Shown: positions 54,117-63,184, numbered from the stretch's first letter. The stretch is 64,000 nt of DNA from Bog-473 sp963741995 (GCA_963741995.1 CAVUKI010000011.1:74251-138250); one strand, 5' to 3'. The notes: generated from the sequence alone by a model not told the origin. Program-made: numbers and translations.

Positions 54117-55705
54117 CAGTGCACGTCCGACATGAAGATCGGTGGGTTGTGCATGTGTGTCAGCGTCGGCGAGGGCCCCACCACGTCAGAAGCGATCTCC
54201 AGGGCGTCGGCGAGCGAGCTGGCCGGCGAGAAGCCGAGCCGCCGTACGGCCTTGGTGTCCCCGCCCACGACGATGACCCGTCCCAGGTGCGCCAGCGCGT
54301 GCGCGCACCAGTACCACATGTAGAAGGGGTGCACGCCGTGATAGGCGTGTCCGGTCCGGTAGAGATGGATGTACCACGGGTCGCTGGCGAAGGACTCTTC
54401 GAACTCCTTGTGCATCTGCACCGGGTCCAGCGTCTGGGTCAGGACCTGCTCGTAGAAGTCGATGTAGCTCGGGTGGTGGCCGGGGTGGAACTCGGGGCGG
54501 GTCGGGTGCTTCATGATGAGCACACCGCCCTCGCGCACGAGCGGCATTCCCCGGTACATGTTGAAGAAGTATCCAAGTCCGAGGCAGGCGACGAGGATGG
54601 GGTTCATGATCGAGTTCACGTTGTAGGGGCAGATGTACGGCAGCCCCATGGTCAAGATGTCGGTCTGGCCCTCGACGTCGACGCCCTGCTGGGCCCACAC
54701 GTTGGCCGTCGTGCGCGCGTGGACCGCCTCCACCTCGCCCGCTTGCACCGAGGTCAGCGCGTGCGGAGAGCGGATGGAGTGAAAGATCTGGCGGGCCAGG
54801 CGCGGCGGCACCTTGGACAGCGCCTTCGAGGTGGCCGCGTACGAGGCCCGATCGCGCAACGACCACTCCCATTCCCGCTTCTGCAGGAACCCGAAGTTCG
54901 ACGGGAACGTGTCGTTGTTGAGCGTCGTCTCAATCTGGAAGATCTTCACACCCGACTCGGCGATCAGGCGGCCCATGCGCCAGTTGGAGGAGTGCAGCTC
55001 GGACGCGGGCTGGTCCATGAACGACTTCGAGTGGCGCATCGTCTGCGGGTTGTGGTGGTGGCGCAGGCTGCGGTAGCTGGCGAGCCCCGTGGCGACGCTC
55101 TTGTGGCCGCCGTCCATGGAGACGAGGTTGATGTTGACGTAGATCAGCAGATCGGAGGTGGCGGCACGCTTGTTGATCTCCACCTCCTCCCCCTGGTCGG
55201 TCTCGCCGATGAAGAGGAGGTTGTCGGGGTCCTCGGCGTCGTGCTGGGTCAGGAGGCCGTGGGGGGCGAAGGCGTCGTAGACCCGGTCGCCGAGGGCGTG
55301 TCGCAGCTCGTCTTCCGTCATGCGGCGATGCAGGGCCAGGGCAGCGATGAGCTCCACGTCGTCGACCCCGGCCTCGGCCGCCATGTCGAGCACCGTCTCG
55401 ATCACCATCTGTCGGATGTCGGGCGCCTGCATGGGCGGCAGCGGCAGTGAGACGTCGTCGAAGCAGATGGTGAGCTTCATGCCCGGCCGGAGGAGCGCCG
55501 GCAACGGATCGCGGTCGCCCTCGGGGTGGAGCAACGCGTGGCGGATGGCCCGGTAGGGATCCTCGTTCGCCTTGATGGGCTCGGGGGCGTAAATCACTCG
55601 ACTTCCCTCGGGCAGCGTCTCGAGTCCGAAGCCCTCGCCGCTCCAGAACAGGGTCGGCGGTGTCGACTTGTCCACTTCGAGGACGAAGCCTGGGCGGCGG
55701 CTCAT
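54116..55705 (-). CDS. LarA/DUF2088-like protein (nickel-pincer racemase family)
   Basis: A 529-aa protein with a LarA-type N-terminal domain and a distinct C-terminal domain. LarA of lactobacilli uses a nickel-pincer cofactor and has a DxTRPxP motif; here the position reads FDDVSLPLPPMQ, without Thr-Arg. Other recognised regions are LTQHDAEDPDNLLFIGETDQ, and MDGGHKSVATGLASYRSLRH (the usual GG-K cofactor loop). The Arg that contacts the carboxylate of lactate is absent, so the substrate is probably not lactate. The C-terminus has several His (HPTRPEFHPGHHPSYIDFY). It is tightly coupled to the ADH gene (ATGA) and PlsC gene. Confidence 0.75.
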   Translation of the reverse strand: MSRRPGFVLEVDKSTPPTLFWSGEGFGLETLPEGSRVIYAPEPIKANEDPYRAIRHALLHPEGDRDPLPALLRPGMKLTICFDDVSLPLPPMQAPDIRQMVIETVLDMAAEAGVDDVELIAALALHRRMTEDELRHALGDRVYDAFAPHGLLTQHDAEDPDNLLFIGETDQGEEVEINKRAATSDLLIYVNINLVSMDGGHKSVATGLASYRSLRHHHNPQTMRHSKSFMDQPASELHSSNWRMGRLIAESGVKIFQIETTLNNDTFPSNFGFLQKREWEWSLRDRASYAATSKALSKVPPRLARQIFHSIRSPHALTSVQAGEVEAVHARTTANVWAQQGVDVEGQTDILTMGLPYICPYNVNSIMNPILVACLGLGYFFNMYRGMPLVREGGVLIMKHPTRPEFHPGHHPSYIDFYEQVLTQTLDPVQMHKEFEESFASDPWYIHLYRTGHAYHGVHPFYMWYWCAHALAHLGRVIVVGGDTKAVRRLGFSPASSLADALEIASDVVGPSPTLTHMHNPPIFMSDVH

Positions 55706-56958
55706 CGAATCGGTCCTTTCCGTACGTCGAATGCGATCTTGACGGCGCCGCGGCGGCCGGCCGCGCCCGCGTGGGCCACTGCCTCCTCGAAGCGGGCCAG
55801 CGGGTAGGTGGCCGAGACCAGGCGGCCCGTCTGCTGCGCCGCGGCGACGTCGAAGGCCAATGAGAAGGTCGACGTGGCGTCGTCCGCGCCCGTGCTCCGT
55901 TCGGTCCCGTAGGCATACGCGCCCACTAACCGGACCTCGCGGTGCCAGAGGGGCGCGAGGTCGACGGTCACCTTGCCCGGCATGCCCACCAGGGCCACGG
56001 TGCCTCGAGGTCGGACCATGGCCAGCGACTGGGCGATCGACTCGGGACTCCCCACGCAATCGAGCACGACGTCGGCGCCGCCCGAGAGCGTCCCGGTCAC
56101 CCCCGAGGCGGCCCCATAGGACAGCGAGCGCGAGTGCCGGCGGACGGCGCGCTCGAGCTGATCCGAAGGCAACGCCTCGGTGGCGCCCAGCTCGCGGGCC
56201 AGACGCTGCTGGTGGGCGTAGCGTGCTCCCACCAGCAGCGCCGCCGGTGTGGCGCAACGGCCCACGCCGGCGAGGTGACTGAGGGCGGCGGTCACGAGCA
56301 GGCCGAGCGTTCCGGCCCCGATGACAGCGACGACATCGCCTGGCGCGATCGGCGTGCCCAGCACCGCGTGCACCGCGCAGGCCACGGGCTCGACCGTCAC
56401 CGCGTCGTGGTCAGTGAGTTCGTCGGGCACGGCGTAGAGCTGGGTGGAGTGCGCCACGAGTCCTGCGGTCGACCAGCCACCTCCCGTGTCAGCGCAGAAG
56501 CCGGTCTGCAAGCCGGGTCGGATGTGGCCGAAGGCGACGTAGCCGCAGTTGCCCACGTGGCCGGCCTGGCAGGCGGGGCAGGCCGGCTCGATCCCTCGGG
56601 CCGCGCATCCGAGCACCGGTTGCAGCACGACCCGGCTTCCAGCGAGGAGCAACCCTCCCAAGGCACCGCTGGCGTCTTCGCTGAGGGTGCCGACGACCTC
56701 GTGGCCCGGCACGAACGGAAAGGAGACGATGTCCTCGAAGTAGCGCGAGCTGCGTCCATCCAGGGTGGCGAGGTCGGATCCGCAGATACCGGACAACGTG
56801 GGATCGACGTGCACCCAGCCGGCGGCCGGCACGGCGGGTGCGTCGCGCTCGACCAGGCGCAGGGGGCCGACGCCGGCTCCGCGTCCCGACCCGAACGACG
56901 ACACGACGCGCGCCGCGGCGAAGCGGGGGAGCGACCGTTCGAACAGGAGGGTGCTCAT
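55702..56958 (-). CDS. Zinc-binding alcohol dehydrogenase (MDR family)
   Basis: A 418-aa medium-chain dehydrogenase, longer than the usual 350 aa because of an N-terminal lead and insertions. Catalytic zinc ligands are in GICGSDLATLDG and PGHEVVG, the structural zinc site in CPACQAGHVGNC, and NAD binding in VIGAGTLGLLVTAALSH. Substrate is unknown; in this operon a fatty alcohol or aldehyde is likely. The ATG overlaps the acyl-CoA reductase stop (ATGA). Confidence 0.85.
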   Translation of the reverse strand: MSTLLFERSLPRFAAARVVSSFGSGRGAGVGPLRLVERDAPAVPAAGWVHVDPTLSGICGSDLATLDGRSSRYFEDIVSFPFVPGHEVVGTLSEDASGALGGLLLAGSRVVLQPVLGCAARGIEPACPACQAGHVGNCGYVAFGHIRPGLQTGFCADTGGGWSTAGLVAHSTQLYAVPDELTDHDAVTVEPVACAVHAVLGTPIAPGDVVAVIGAGTLGLLVTAALSHLAGVGRCATPAALLVGARYAHQQRLARELGATEALPSDQLERAVRRHSRSLSYGAASGVTGTLSGGADVVLDCVGSPESIAQSLAMVRPRGTVALVGMPGKVTVDLAPLWHREVRLVGAYAYGTERSTGADDATSTFSLAFDVAAAQQTGRLVSATYPLARFEEAVAHAGAAGRRGAVKIAFDVRKGPIR

Positions 56959-59302
56959 CGGCCCATCACCGCCTTGGGCTGCCGGACGTCGAAGGGCCCG
57001 AGCGGGAGCGGACGGTGTGATCCACCCTCGGCCTTCGCCCAGTGCTCCACGTGCCAGCCGCGGCGCCGGGCGATGGCCGAGAGTCGCGAACTCAGGGTTC
57101 ACGGCCACCGGGAAGCCGACGGCTTCGAGCATGGCCAGGTCACTGGCCGAGTCGGCGTAGGCCACGGACTCCTCGAGTGAGAGCCTGTGCAGCGCGGCAT
57201 AGTCGGCCAGTACCAGCGCCCGGGCCTCACCGATGGGTGGGAGCGTCGTCAGGTGCCCGGTGAGCCGCCCGTCACGCGATTCCATCTCCGCGCAGATGAT
57301 GTCGTCGAAGAGCGGCCGGATGGGTTCGATGATGAAGTCCAGTGCCCCCGTGATGAGCAGCGTCCGGTGCCCTGCCGCCCGGTGCGCTCGGACCCGGGCG
57401 AAGCCGTCGGGGAACGATCGTGTGAGGAGCTGGCGGTGGAAGAGCTCCCACGAGTCCTCGCGCAGTCGATCAAGGGGCGCATCCTCGAAGCGCCGGTAGA
57501 AGGAGCGCAGGAAGTCACCGCGGTCACGTCGGTCCAGGGCGAGCAGGGACGGTGCCTGCCGCAGCAGATCGGCCACGAAGCGTGCCCGCCGCGACGGTGA
57601 CAGATGGCGGCTGGCCAGCCAGGCGTAGGTGTCGACCACGTTGGAGGACATCAGGGTGTGCTCGAGGTCGAAGACGGCGAGATGCCGGTCCGGGGACAGG
57701 ATGGCCCGCCGCTGCCGGTCCGGTCGCTTGTCCACCACCGACTTGCCGGGCTTGGTGCGCACGCGGGTGTGCTCGAGCACCGACGGGAGGTGGATCTCGT
57801 GCACGTAGTGGTCCCAGTCGATGACAGCCGGGTCGAACTCGAACTGCGTGTGGTCGTCGCCGTCCCCCGCGTCCGACAGCGCAATCAGGTTGTCGACCCG
57901 GTAGCGGGCGTCGGTCTCGGTGTAGGCGCCATAGAGCTCGACGTAGCCGAGGGCACGCTTGGCCAGCGTGTGCCTGTCTTCCATCCGGGCGGCCAGCTGC
58001 GCCTGCTTACCTCGGATCGGCAAGGCAGTGATCACCTTCTCCACGAAGGTCATGGCGGCATCGGCGCGCTTGAGCTGTCGCTGGACGCGTCCTCGACCCG
58101 GGAACGACCACTCGGGCACGTTGATGGGCTGGCCCCGCTCGTCGTAGAGGGGGTTGCGGCTGAAGAAGTCCTCCGACAGCTCGACCAGATGCCCGTAGCG
58201 CAACGGGTTCCGCACGCCCGATGCAACGTGGTACACCTTCGGCCGTCCAGGCTCGGGCCCTCGGGCGGCGACGGCCAGAATGGCAGCCACGACGAGATCG
58301 ACGGGGATGACGTCGACGATGCCTTCGGGCACGCCGGGGAACTCACGCAGGAGACCGCGGGCGTAGGACACGATGATCGGCTCGGCCATGCGGAAGCCAC
58401 GGATCCAACCCGGACGCGGTTCCGCCAGCGCTGACTCAATGATGGAGGGCCGTACGAAGGTGATGGGCACCCGACCTTCCCACTGCTCGACGAGGGCGCG
58501 CTCACCGAGTGCCTTCGTGAAGGGGTAGGCGTCGGGCCACCCGAGCGAAAGCGCCCGCGCCGTGCCTGCGGTCACCAACTCGGCGCTCACCCATTCCTCG
58601 CGCAGCTTCTCGGCTTTCGACGCGATCAGGTGATCGCCGGCGGCGCCGATTTCCGCGCGGGCCTGCTTCGTGAAGGAGCGCAGCTTCTCGGGCTTGCGGG
58701 ACTCGGCCTCCAGGTCGTCGCGCAGGCGCCGGGCCGAGCTCACCTCGGCCTCCCATGGGATATCGAGGGTGAAGCGGTTCTCGCTGAGCAGTTCCTCCTT
58801 GGCTTCGCCCTGGTGGGTGCTCGCGACATAGGCCGTCGACACGGCGACGAGGTGAGCGGCCGAACCAGTCTCGGCGATGGCCGCCGCCACGCGGTGACGG
58901 CCCGAGGAGGTTGATCTCGACCGCTTGGGTCAGCGGCGCATCGAAAGAAACGGTGGCGGCCGAGTGGATGACGACATCCGCAGCCGTCAATGCGCTGCGG
59001 CCTTCGTCGTCGAGGCCCAGCCCGTCGCGGCTGACGTCGCCGGGCACGGCGCGCACCCGGCGCGCCACCTCTGCGTCGAACCCGTCACCCAGCTCGGCGC
59101 GCAGGCGGTCGAAGCAGTCGTTCTTGATGACCTCGCGGGCCAGTCGGGCGGCGGCATCCGACCGGCGCCCCGGGCGCACGAGCACGGTGACCTCGGCCTC
59201 GGGGACGCAGCGAACGATGCGCTCGACCAGTGCGGTGCCCAGAAATCCTGTGGCACCCGTGATGAAGAAGCGCTTCCCACGGAGGACCCGCTCAATGGGC
59301 AT
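56955..59302 (-). CDS. Acyl-CoA reductase-like NAD-binding domain fused to HAD-IB domain, with two frameshifts
   Basis: About 781 aa when two single extra bases (at about 58892 and about 57077) are removed. Residues about 1-400 form an NAD_binding_4/sterile domain as in fatty acyl-CoA reductases: FITGATGFLGTALVER, DVVIHSAATVSFDAPL, AVSTAYVAS, and the active-site Y-x-x-x-K in DAYPFTKALGE. Residues about 450-780 are a HAD-IB domain: VFDLEHTLMSSN (second Asp of DxD replaced by Glu), LITGALDF, VAYADSASDLAMLEAVG. It likely reduces a fatty acyl thioester to aldehyde or alcohol. It leads the operon and faces the TetR gene. Confidence 0.8.
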
Positions 59303-59335
59303 CGGAAATGTTTACCACCGCCTGCCGATTCTGTC

Positions 59336-59347
59336 TACCATTTGGTA
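59336..59347. promoter_or_regulatory. TetR operator candidate in the divergent promoter
   Basis: TACCA-TT-TGGTA, a perfect 12-bp palindrome immediately before the GTG of the TetR gene. A second half-site (TTTACCA) lies 23 bp upstream at 59311, about two helical turns. The 46-bp gap serves both the TetR gene and the acyl-CoA-reductase operon, so one site could control both. Confidence 0.6.
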
Positions 59348-59348
59348 A

Positions 59349-59978
59349 GTGCCCAGCTCGCCGACCAAAGACCGGATCCTGGATGCCGCGCTGGCCTCGT
59401 TTGCCAGCAGGGGATACGAGGCCACCTCCCTCGACGCCGTCGGGAAGGGGCTCGAGCTCACGAAGCAGTCCATCCTGTACTGGTTCCCCTCGAAGGACGC
59501 GCTTTTGGAGGCGGTGATCGCCCGCAGTGCGAACGACCTCTCGATCGCCCTGGAAACCGCCCTTCGCGGCGCGGGGGAGGGCTGGGGGCGGGTGGAGGCG
59601 GTCGTCCGCTCCGTGTTCCGCTTGGCGGCCCGCCAGCCGGACCTGCTCGGCTTCCTGCGCGAAGTCGGGCGGCTGGGCCCGCCGGCGGCGACCCAGATGA
59701 CTCTCGCGCTCGGCCCACTGGTGCAACGGGCCTCATCGTTCCTGGAAGCGGAAATGGATGCAGGCGCGATGCGCCGCCACGATCCGCGGCTCTTGCTGTT
59801 GGCGATCTACTCCACGGTGATCGGGATGGTGACCGAGGTGGAGGTCTTACGAGCCCTGGGGGAGGAGCCGACCGCCCGTTCGCTCGTGCGACGCCGGACG
59901 GACGCACTCCAGTTGTTGCGCTCAGCGCTGCTCATTGAGCCGATTGAGCCGATTGAGCCGATTGAGCCGGCCGACTGA
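59349..59978 (+). CDS. TetR family transcriptional regulator
   Basis: A 209-aa repressor. N-terminal HTH: DRILDAALASFASRGYEATS, LDAVGKGLELTKQSILYWFP. The C-terminal domain is hydrophobic (LLLLAIYSTVIGMVTEVEVL), suited to a lipid-like ligand. The last residues are IEP repeated four times, from four copies of a 9-bp repeat. It faces the acyl-CoA-reductase operon across 46 bp, so it is very probably its regulator; acyl-CoA is a plausible effector. Confidence 0.85.
   Translation: MPSSPTKDRILDAALASFASRGYEATSLDAVGKGLELTKQSILYWFPSKDALLEAVIARSANDLSIALETALRGAGEGWGRVEAVVRSVFRLAARQPDLLGFLREVGRLGPPAATQMTLALGPLVQRASSFLEAEMDAGAMRRHDPRLLLLAIYSTVIGMVTEVEVLRALGEEPTARSLVRRRTDALQLLRSALLIEPIEPIEPIEPAD
59934..59969. 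repeat. Four tandem 9-bp copies (ATTGAGCCG) in the TetR C-terminus
   Basis: Four exact copies of ATTGAGCCG give the IEP-IEP-IEP-IEP ending of the TetR protein. The repeat keeps the reading frame because its unit is a multiple of three. It could vary in number by slippage. Confidence 0.8.
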
Positions 59979-60010
59979 ACGGGTTTGTCCCCGCCAGGCG
60001 GAGTACCGGA

Positions 60011-60697
60011 TTATTCGGTCGTTTTGGGGATCTTCTTGCGAGTTGGCGCTTTCGGCGTGTAGCGCTTGCTGGCGGTCGGTGGCCTGCGCGCGCCCGGCGT
60101 CGAGGCTGTTTTTTTCGATGTGGACCGTGCGGCCTCCTTGCGCTGTCGCCCCCGAGGCTGAGCTGCGGCCTCCCGCCGGATCAGCTTGGAATCAGTGGTC
60201 CCGTACTTGTTGATGCGCCAGGCCCGCAGCATGAGCCACCCACCGAGAAAGATGAAGAGGAACCCGGCGAGACCGATGAACACGGCGAAGGCGAACCCGA
60301 GCAGGAAGAGGGTGAAGGCGACAAGCGTGCGCTTCCGCTTCCAGAGTGCGGCAAACCCGATCACGCAGAGAACCAGGATGACGCCGCCGAGCAGTCCGGC
60401 GTCCGGAGAAACGGCGACGTATTTGCCGTGCTGCTTGGTCAAGGGGTTGGCCACGAGGTAGTACGCGGGGAGCGCGATGCCTGCGAGGGTGGCCGCCACG
60501 AGCGCGATCAGGGCCCACTTGGTCTCGGTCCGGTCCAGAGTCGACATCACCGCCTTGCGCTGCTCGGGAGGCAGTATGTCGGGCGGGTCCGATTCGCCCC
60601 CGGAACTCCCGGGATCCGTGGGCCCGGAGAAGGCGGCCATGATGCGTCCCGTCAAGGTCTGCGGCTTGCTGCTGCCGTTTTCGGCGGTGGGCGACAT
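60011..60697 (-). CDS. Membrane protein with Lys/Arg-rich C-terminal tail, function unknown
   Basis: A 228-aa protein. An acidic/polar N-terminus (about 75 residues) is followed by three or four hydrophobic helices (WALIALVAATLAGIALPAYY, GLLGGVILVLCVIGFAAL, LVAFTLFLLGFAFAVFIGLA, FLFIFLGGWLML) and a basic tail of about 55 residues (PRGRQRKEAARSTSKKTAST). The tail resembles histone-H1-like Lys/Ala/Thr segments and may touch nucleic acid or membrane lipids. ATG 60697 gives MSPTAENGSS. I do not recognise the family. It may be the last host gene before the element. Confidence 0.6.
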   Translation of the reverse strand: MSPTAENGSSKPQTLTGRIMAAFSGPTDPGSSGGESDPPDILPPEQRKAVMSTLDRTETKWALIALVAATLAGIALPAYYLVANPLTKQHGKYVAVSPDAGLLGGVILVLCVIGFAALWKRKRTLVAFTLFLLGFAFAVFIGLAGFLFIFLGGWLMLRAWRINKYGTTDSKLIRREAAAQPRGRQRKEAARSTSKKTASTPGARRPPTASKRYTPKAPTRKKIPKTTE

Positions 60698-60800
60698 GGC
60701 CACTTCAGGGTACCGGGGCCGGTGGGGCACCCCAAATCACCCCAAGGCGCCGAGCGGCTCTCTGTACGCAGGCTACCGTTGTGCTCCGGCACACCTGCCA

Positions 60801-60874
60801 GGGCGCTTAGCTCAGCTGGTTAGAGCGCAGCCTTCACACGGCTGAGGTCGTGGGTTCGAGTCCCGCAGCGCCCA
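60801..60874 (+). tRNA. tRNA-Val (anticodon CAC)
   Basis: The cloverleaf can be drawn: acceptor GGGCGCT/AGCGCCC, D-arm GCTC...GAGC, anticodon stem CAGCC/GGCTG with loop TTCACAC (anticodon CAC, valine GTG), and T-arm GTGGG-TTCGAGT-CCCGC. No CCA is encoded. The integrase of the adjacent element ends inside this gene, so its 3' part is the attachment site. Confidence 0.95.
60812..60874. other. Candidate attL attachment site within tRNA-Val
   Basis: The integrase reading frame runs antisense into the tRNA and stops at 60812. The 3' end of the tRNA (anticodon loop to the discriminator base) is the usual crossover segment for such elements. The matching attR copy should be present on the far side of the element, beyond 64000. 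Confidence 0.55.
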
Positions 60875-62153
60875 CTGTTGTTCGTCCTGGTCGGGGACGG
60901 TGAAAGCCAGCAGTTGGCCTTTCGATGCCGAGGTCGTGTCCGTCGTTTGTCCGTCAGAATCCGGACGAGCAGCAATCCCATCGCCCTCTGACACGGTCGG
61001 AAGTGACGCACGCAGTACATCAAGGCGGAGGGCAACCTCCTCGTCAGCTTCTGGGAAGAGGTGTCCGTAGCGGTCAAGCGAGAAGCTCACGGAGGAGTGT
61101 CCTGCCCGTCGTGCAATCTCAAGTGGCTTTGCTCCGGTGGCAATCCAGAGTGCGACGGCGGTGTGGCGCAGATCATGGGGGCGTAGGGGCGCCAAGCCTG
61201 CTCGCTCGACGGCTGGATACCAAAAGCGTTGGCGCCATAGAGGAACTCTGAGCGGTCCGCCTTCGGGTGCCGAGAATACAAAGGCTTCGGGATCTGCGGG
61301 CGTGAACTGCGACAGGTGCTCATTGAGAATGTCAATAACTGTACGGGGGAGAGTCACCGACCGACGCCCAGCCTTCGTTTTGGGTTCGCCATGGATCAAG
61401 ATGTCCAGCAACTTCGACAACCACTTCGGCGACATCTACTCGCCCATTCAAGATGTCAACGTGACCACGCCGCAGACCGGCCAGTTCACCGATGCGCAGT
61501 CCGCCGTACGCAGCCACCAGAACCAGTGCCCGATACCGGGGGTCCATTGAGCTGGCAAGTGTTTCAACCTGCGCAGGGTCGAGAAACTTCATCTCCTTGC
61601 GAACGATGCGGGGCGGCTTCACCCCCGAGCACGGGTTCACCCTCACTTTGCCCGCTCGCACGGCAGTCGCCATGATCTTGTTGAGAATCTGAAATGCCTT
61701 CACGGCTGTCGAGGCAGCCACGGGCTTCACTTGCCGGTCCGGTTGGACGGTTGGGTCCCACCACGGCTGCGGCCCGGTGCTGGTGAGTTGGGAGACCCAT
61801 CTCTGAATCGAGAGGTAGTCGATTTCACCAAGCCTCAAGTTTCCGAACGTCGGAAGGATGTAGCGCTTCAGGTAGTCGAGATCACGCTGGCGAGTTGACG
61901 GGCGAAGATCCACTGAGGTCGATGACCAGCTGGAGGCCCATTCAACGAAGAGAACACGAGATTCATCGGGATCGATCCATTCACCTTTAGCCATATCGGC
62001 GGAGTTTGTAACAAGCCAGCGCTCAGCATCCACCTTGCGTTGGAACCGCTTAGTCCGCTCCGTGCCGTCTGGCCCGGTATAGCGAGCCTGCCAGGAGATG
62101 ACGACCTTTCCAGTCCGACTGCTGACACGGGACTTCTTCTGAATGTGTCCCAC
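60812..62153 (-). CDS. Tyrosine-type phage integrase, frameshifted
   Basis: About 446 aa when repaired. The N-terminal SAM-like DNA-binding part (STRQRDLDYLKRYILPTFGN) leads to the catalytic domain. Catalytic residues: R in GGLRIGELAGLRRGHV, K in GEPKTKAGRR, H-x-x-R in LRPHDLRHTAVALW, H in AGHSSVSFSLD and Y in DRYGHLF. One extra base at about 61394-61401 breaks the chain after EVAGHL. The last codons read WALRDSNPRPQP, translated from the reverse of the tRNA-Val gene, so the stop at 60812 is within the tRNA. GTG at 62153 lies one base after the XRE stop. Confidence 0.85.
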
Positions 62154-62154
62154 C

Positions 62155-62805
62155 TCAGTGCTCTCCGTCACTTGATATGAGACTTTCGATTTCGTCGAGC
62201 AGTTCACGGGTGACGTGCCCCCGATACGCCTGCACCCTGCGAGTGGAAGTCTCATCCAGCCAGTCGATCTGTTCGACTCGGAGGTTTCGTTCGTCAGTGA
62301 GTGATCGACCCCATATGTCGTAGGCCGCCTGGGCGATGGTCTGCGGCGTAACGCCGAGCTTTCGTGCTGCCTTCTGTTCGGCCTCGCCGTTAGCGGAGAG
62401 CATGACTAGGTCATGCACATCCACCGCCTTTGCTTTGGAGACACGGCTGTGAATGTCGGGGAAGCTCTCCTGTGCAGTTTGCTGGTCGCTCGTAAGAACG
62501 TCACGGACATCGTCGAGCCACATTCCGGTCTCATCGCCAACGAGAGTGAGATCGTCCCCGGCGAGGAGATCAGCAACGCTTGAGTTCAGGATCAGGGCGA
62601 GGAGTACCACCTCACCAAGTTCAACTGCCCGCTTCCCAACCTCAAGGGCCGCAATCGTCGTGCGTGACCAAGGCAGGCCCACCCGCCAGCCCCGTGAAAC
62701 CAGATCGTCCTGAGACCAGCCCTTCTCCTTGCGGATCCGCTCCAGATTCATGCCCAGCACCTGGTCAATCCGTGGGGGAGTGGTTTCGGGGTTTTTCCTC
62801 GGCAT
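62155..62805 (-). CDS. XRE-family helix-turn-helix regulator of the integrated element
   Basis: A 216-aa protein with an N-terminal HTH (GMNLERIRKEKGWSQDDLVS, SRTTIAALEVGKRAV), then a middle helical part and a C-terminal region (VTPQTIAQAAYDIWGRSLTD) with a possible second DNA-binding helix. Such regulators often hold the prophage or ICE in the quiet state. It overlaps no gene but ends one base before the integrase and is divergent from the excisionase gene. Lower GC than the host genes. Confidence 0.8.
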   Translation of the reverse strand: MPRKNPETTPPRIDQVLGMNLERIRKEKGWSQDDLVSRGWRVGLPWSRTTIAALEVGKRAVELGEVVLLALILNSSVADLLAGDDLTLVGDETGMWLDDVRDVLTSDQQTAQESFPDIHSRVSKAKAVDVHDLVMLSANGEAEQKAARKLGVTPQTIAQAAYDIWGRSLTDERNLRVEQIDWLDETSTRRVQAYRGHVTRELLDEIESLISSDGEH

Positions 62806-62920
62806 GGTAGGTCCATTATAGCACTCGTCGAGAGTGTGATATGCGAGCGCTTGATAACTGGTGGCAACCTTTAAGATAGATGAAGCGTGTTCTCATACTA
62901 CTCTTGTACAGGAGGTAACC
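62806..62920. promoter_or_regulatory. Divergent control region between the XRE regulator and excisionase
   Basis: A 115-bp AT-richer stretch. CACTC-gtcga-GAGTG (62822-62836) is a 5-bp inverted repeat close to the regulator start, and a ribosome site (AGGAGG) precedes the excisionase. It is the expected place of a genetic switch for element excision. Confidence 0.5.
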
Positions 62921-63097
62921 ATGCAAGAAGAACTGCTCAGCCCCCAGGACCTGGCTGATCTCTGCCAGGTCCCAGTGGCGACCGTGTATCGGTGGAATCA
63001 CTGCGGTGATGGTCCGTTACTCCTACATATAGGTCGTCACGTGCGATACCGGCCCTGCGACGTCGATGCCTGGTTGAAAGAGCGGGAGGCGAAGTGA
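62921..63097 (+). CDS. Excisionase-like small HTH protein
   Basis: A 58-aa protein with the MerR-like excisionase pattern: LLSPQDLADLCQVPVATVYR, a helix-turn-helix, then GDGPLLLHIGRHVRYRPCDV and a terminal DAWLKEREAK. The AGGAGGTAACC site fits the ATG at 62921; the longer frame from 62861 lacks support. It likely bends att DNA and directs integrase to excise. It is transcribed away from the XRE regulator. Confidence 0.75.
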   Translation: MQEELLSPQDLADLCQVPVATVYRWNHCGDGPLLLHIGRHVRYRPCDVDAWLKEREAK

Positions 63098-63184
63098 GGA
63101 GCCTGGAGAGTACGGAGTGCCGAGGCCTGCCATCGCTCACGCTTTCGGTAGGGATCACCTCAGATATAGGAAAGGAAGGCTGAA

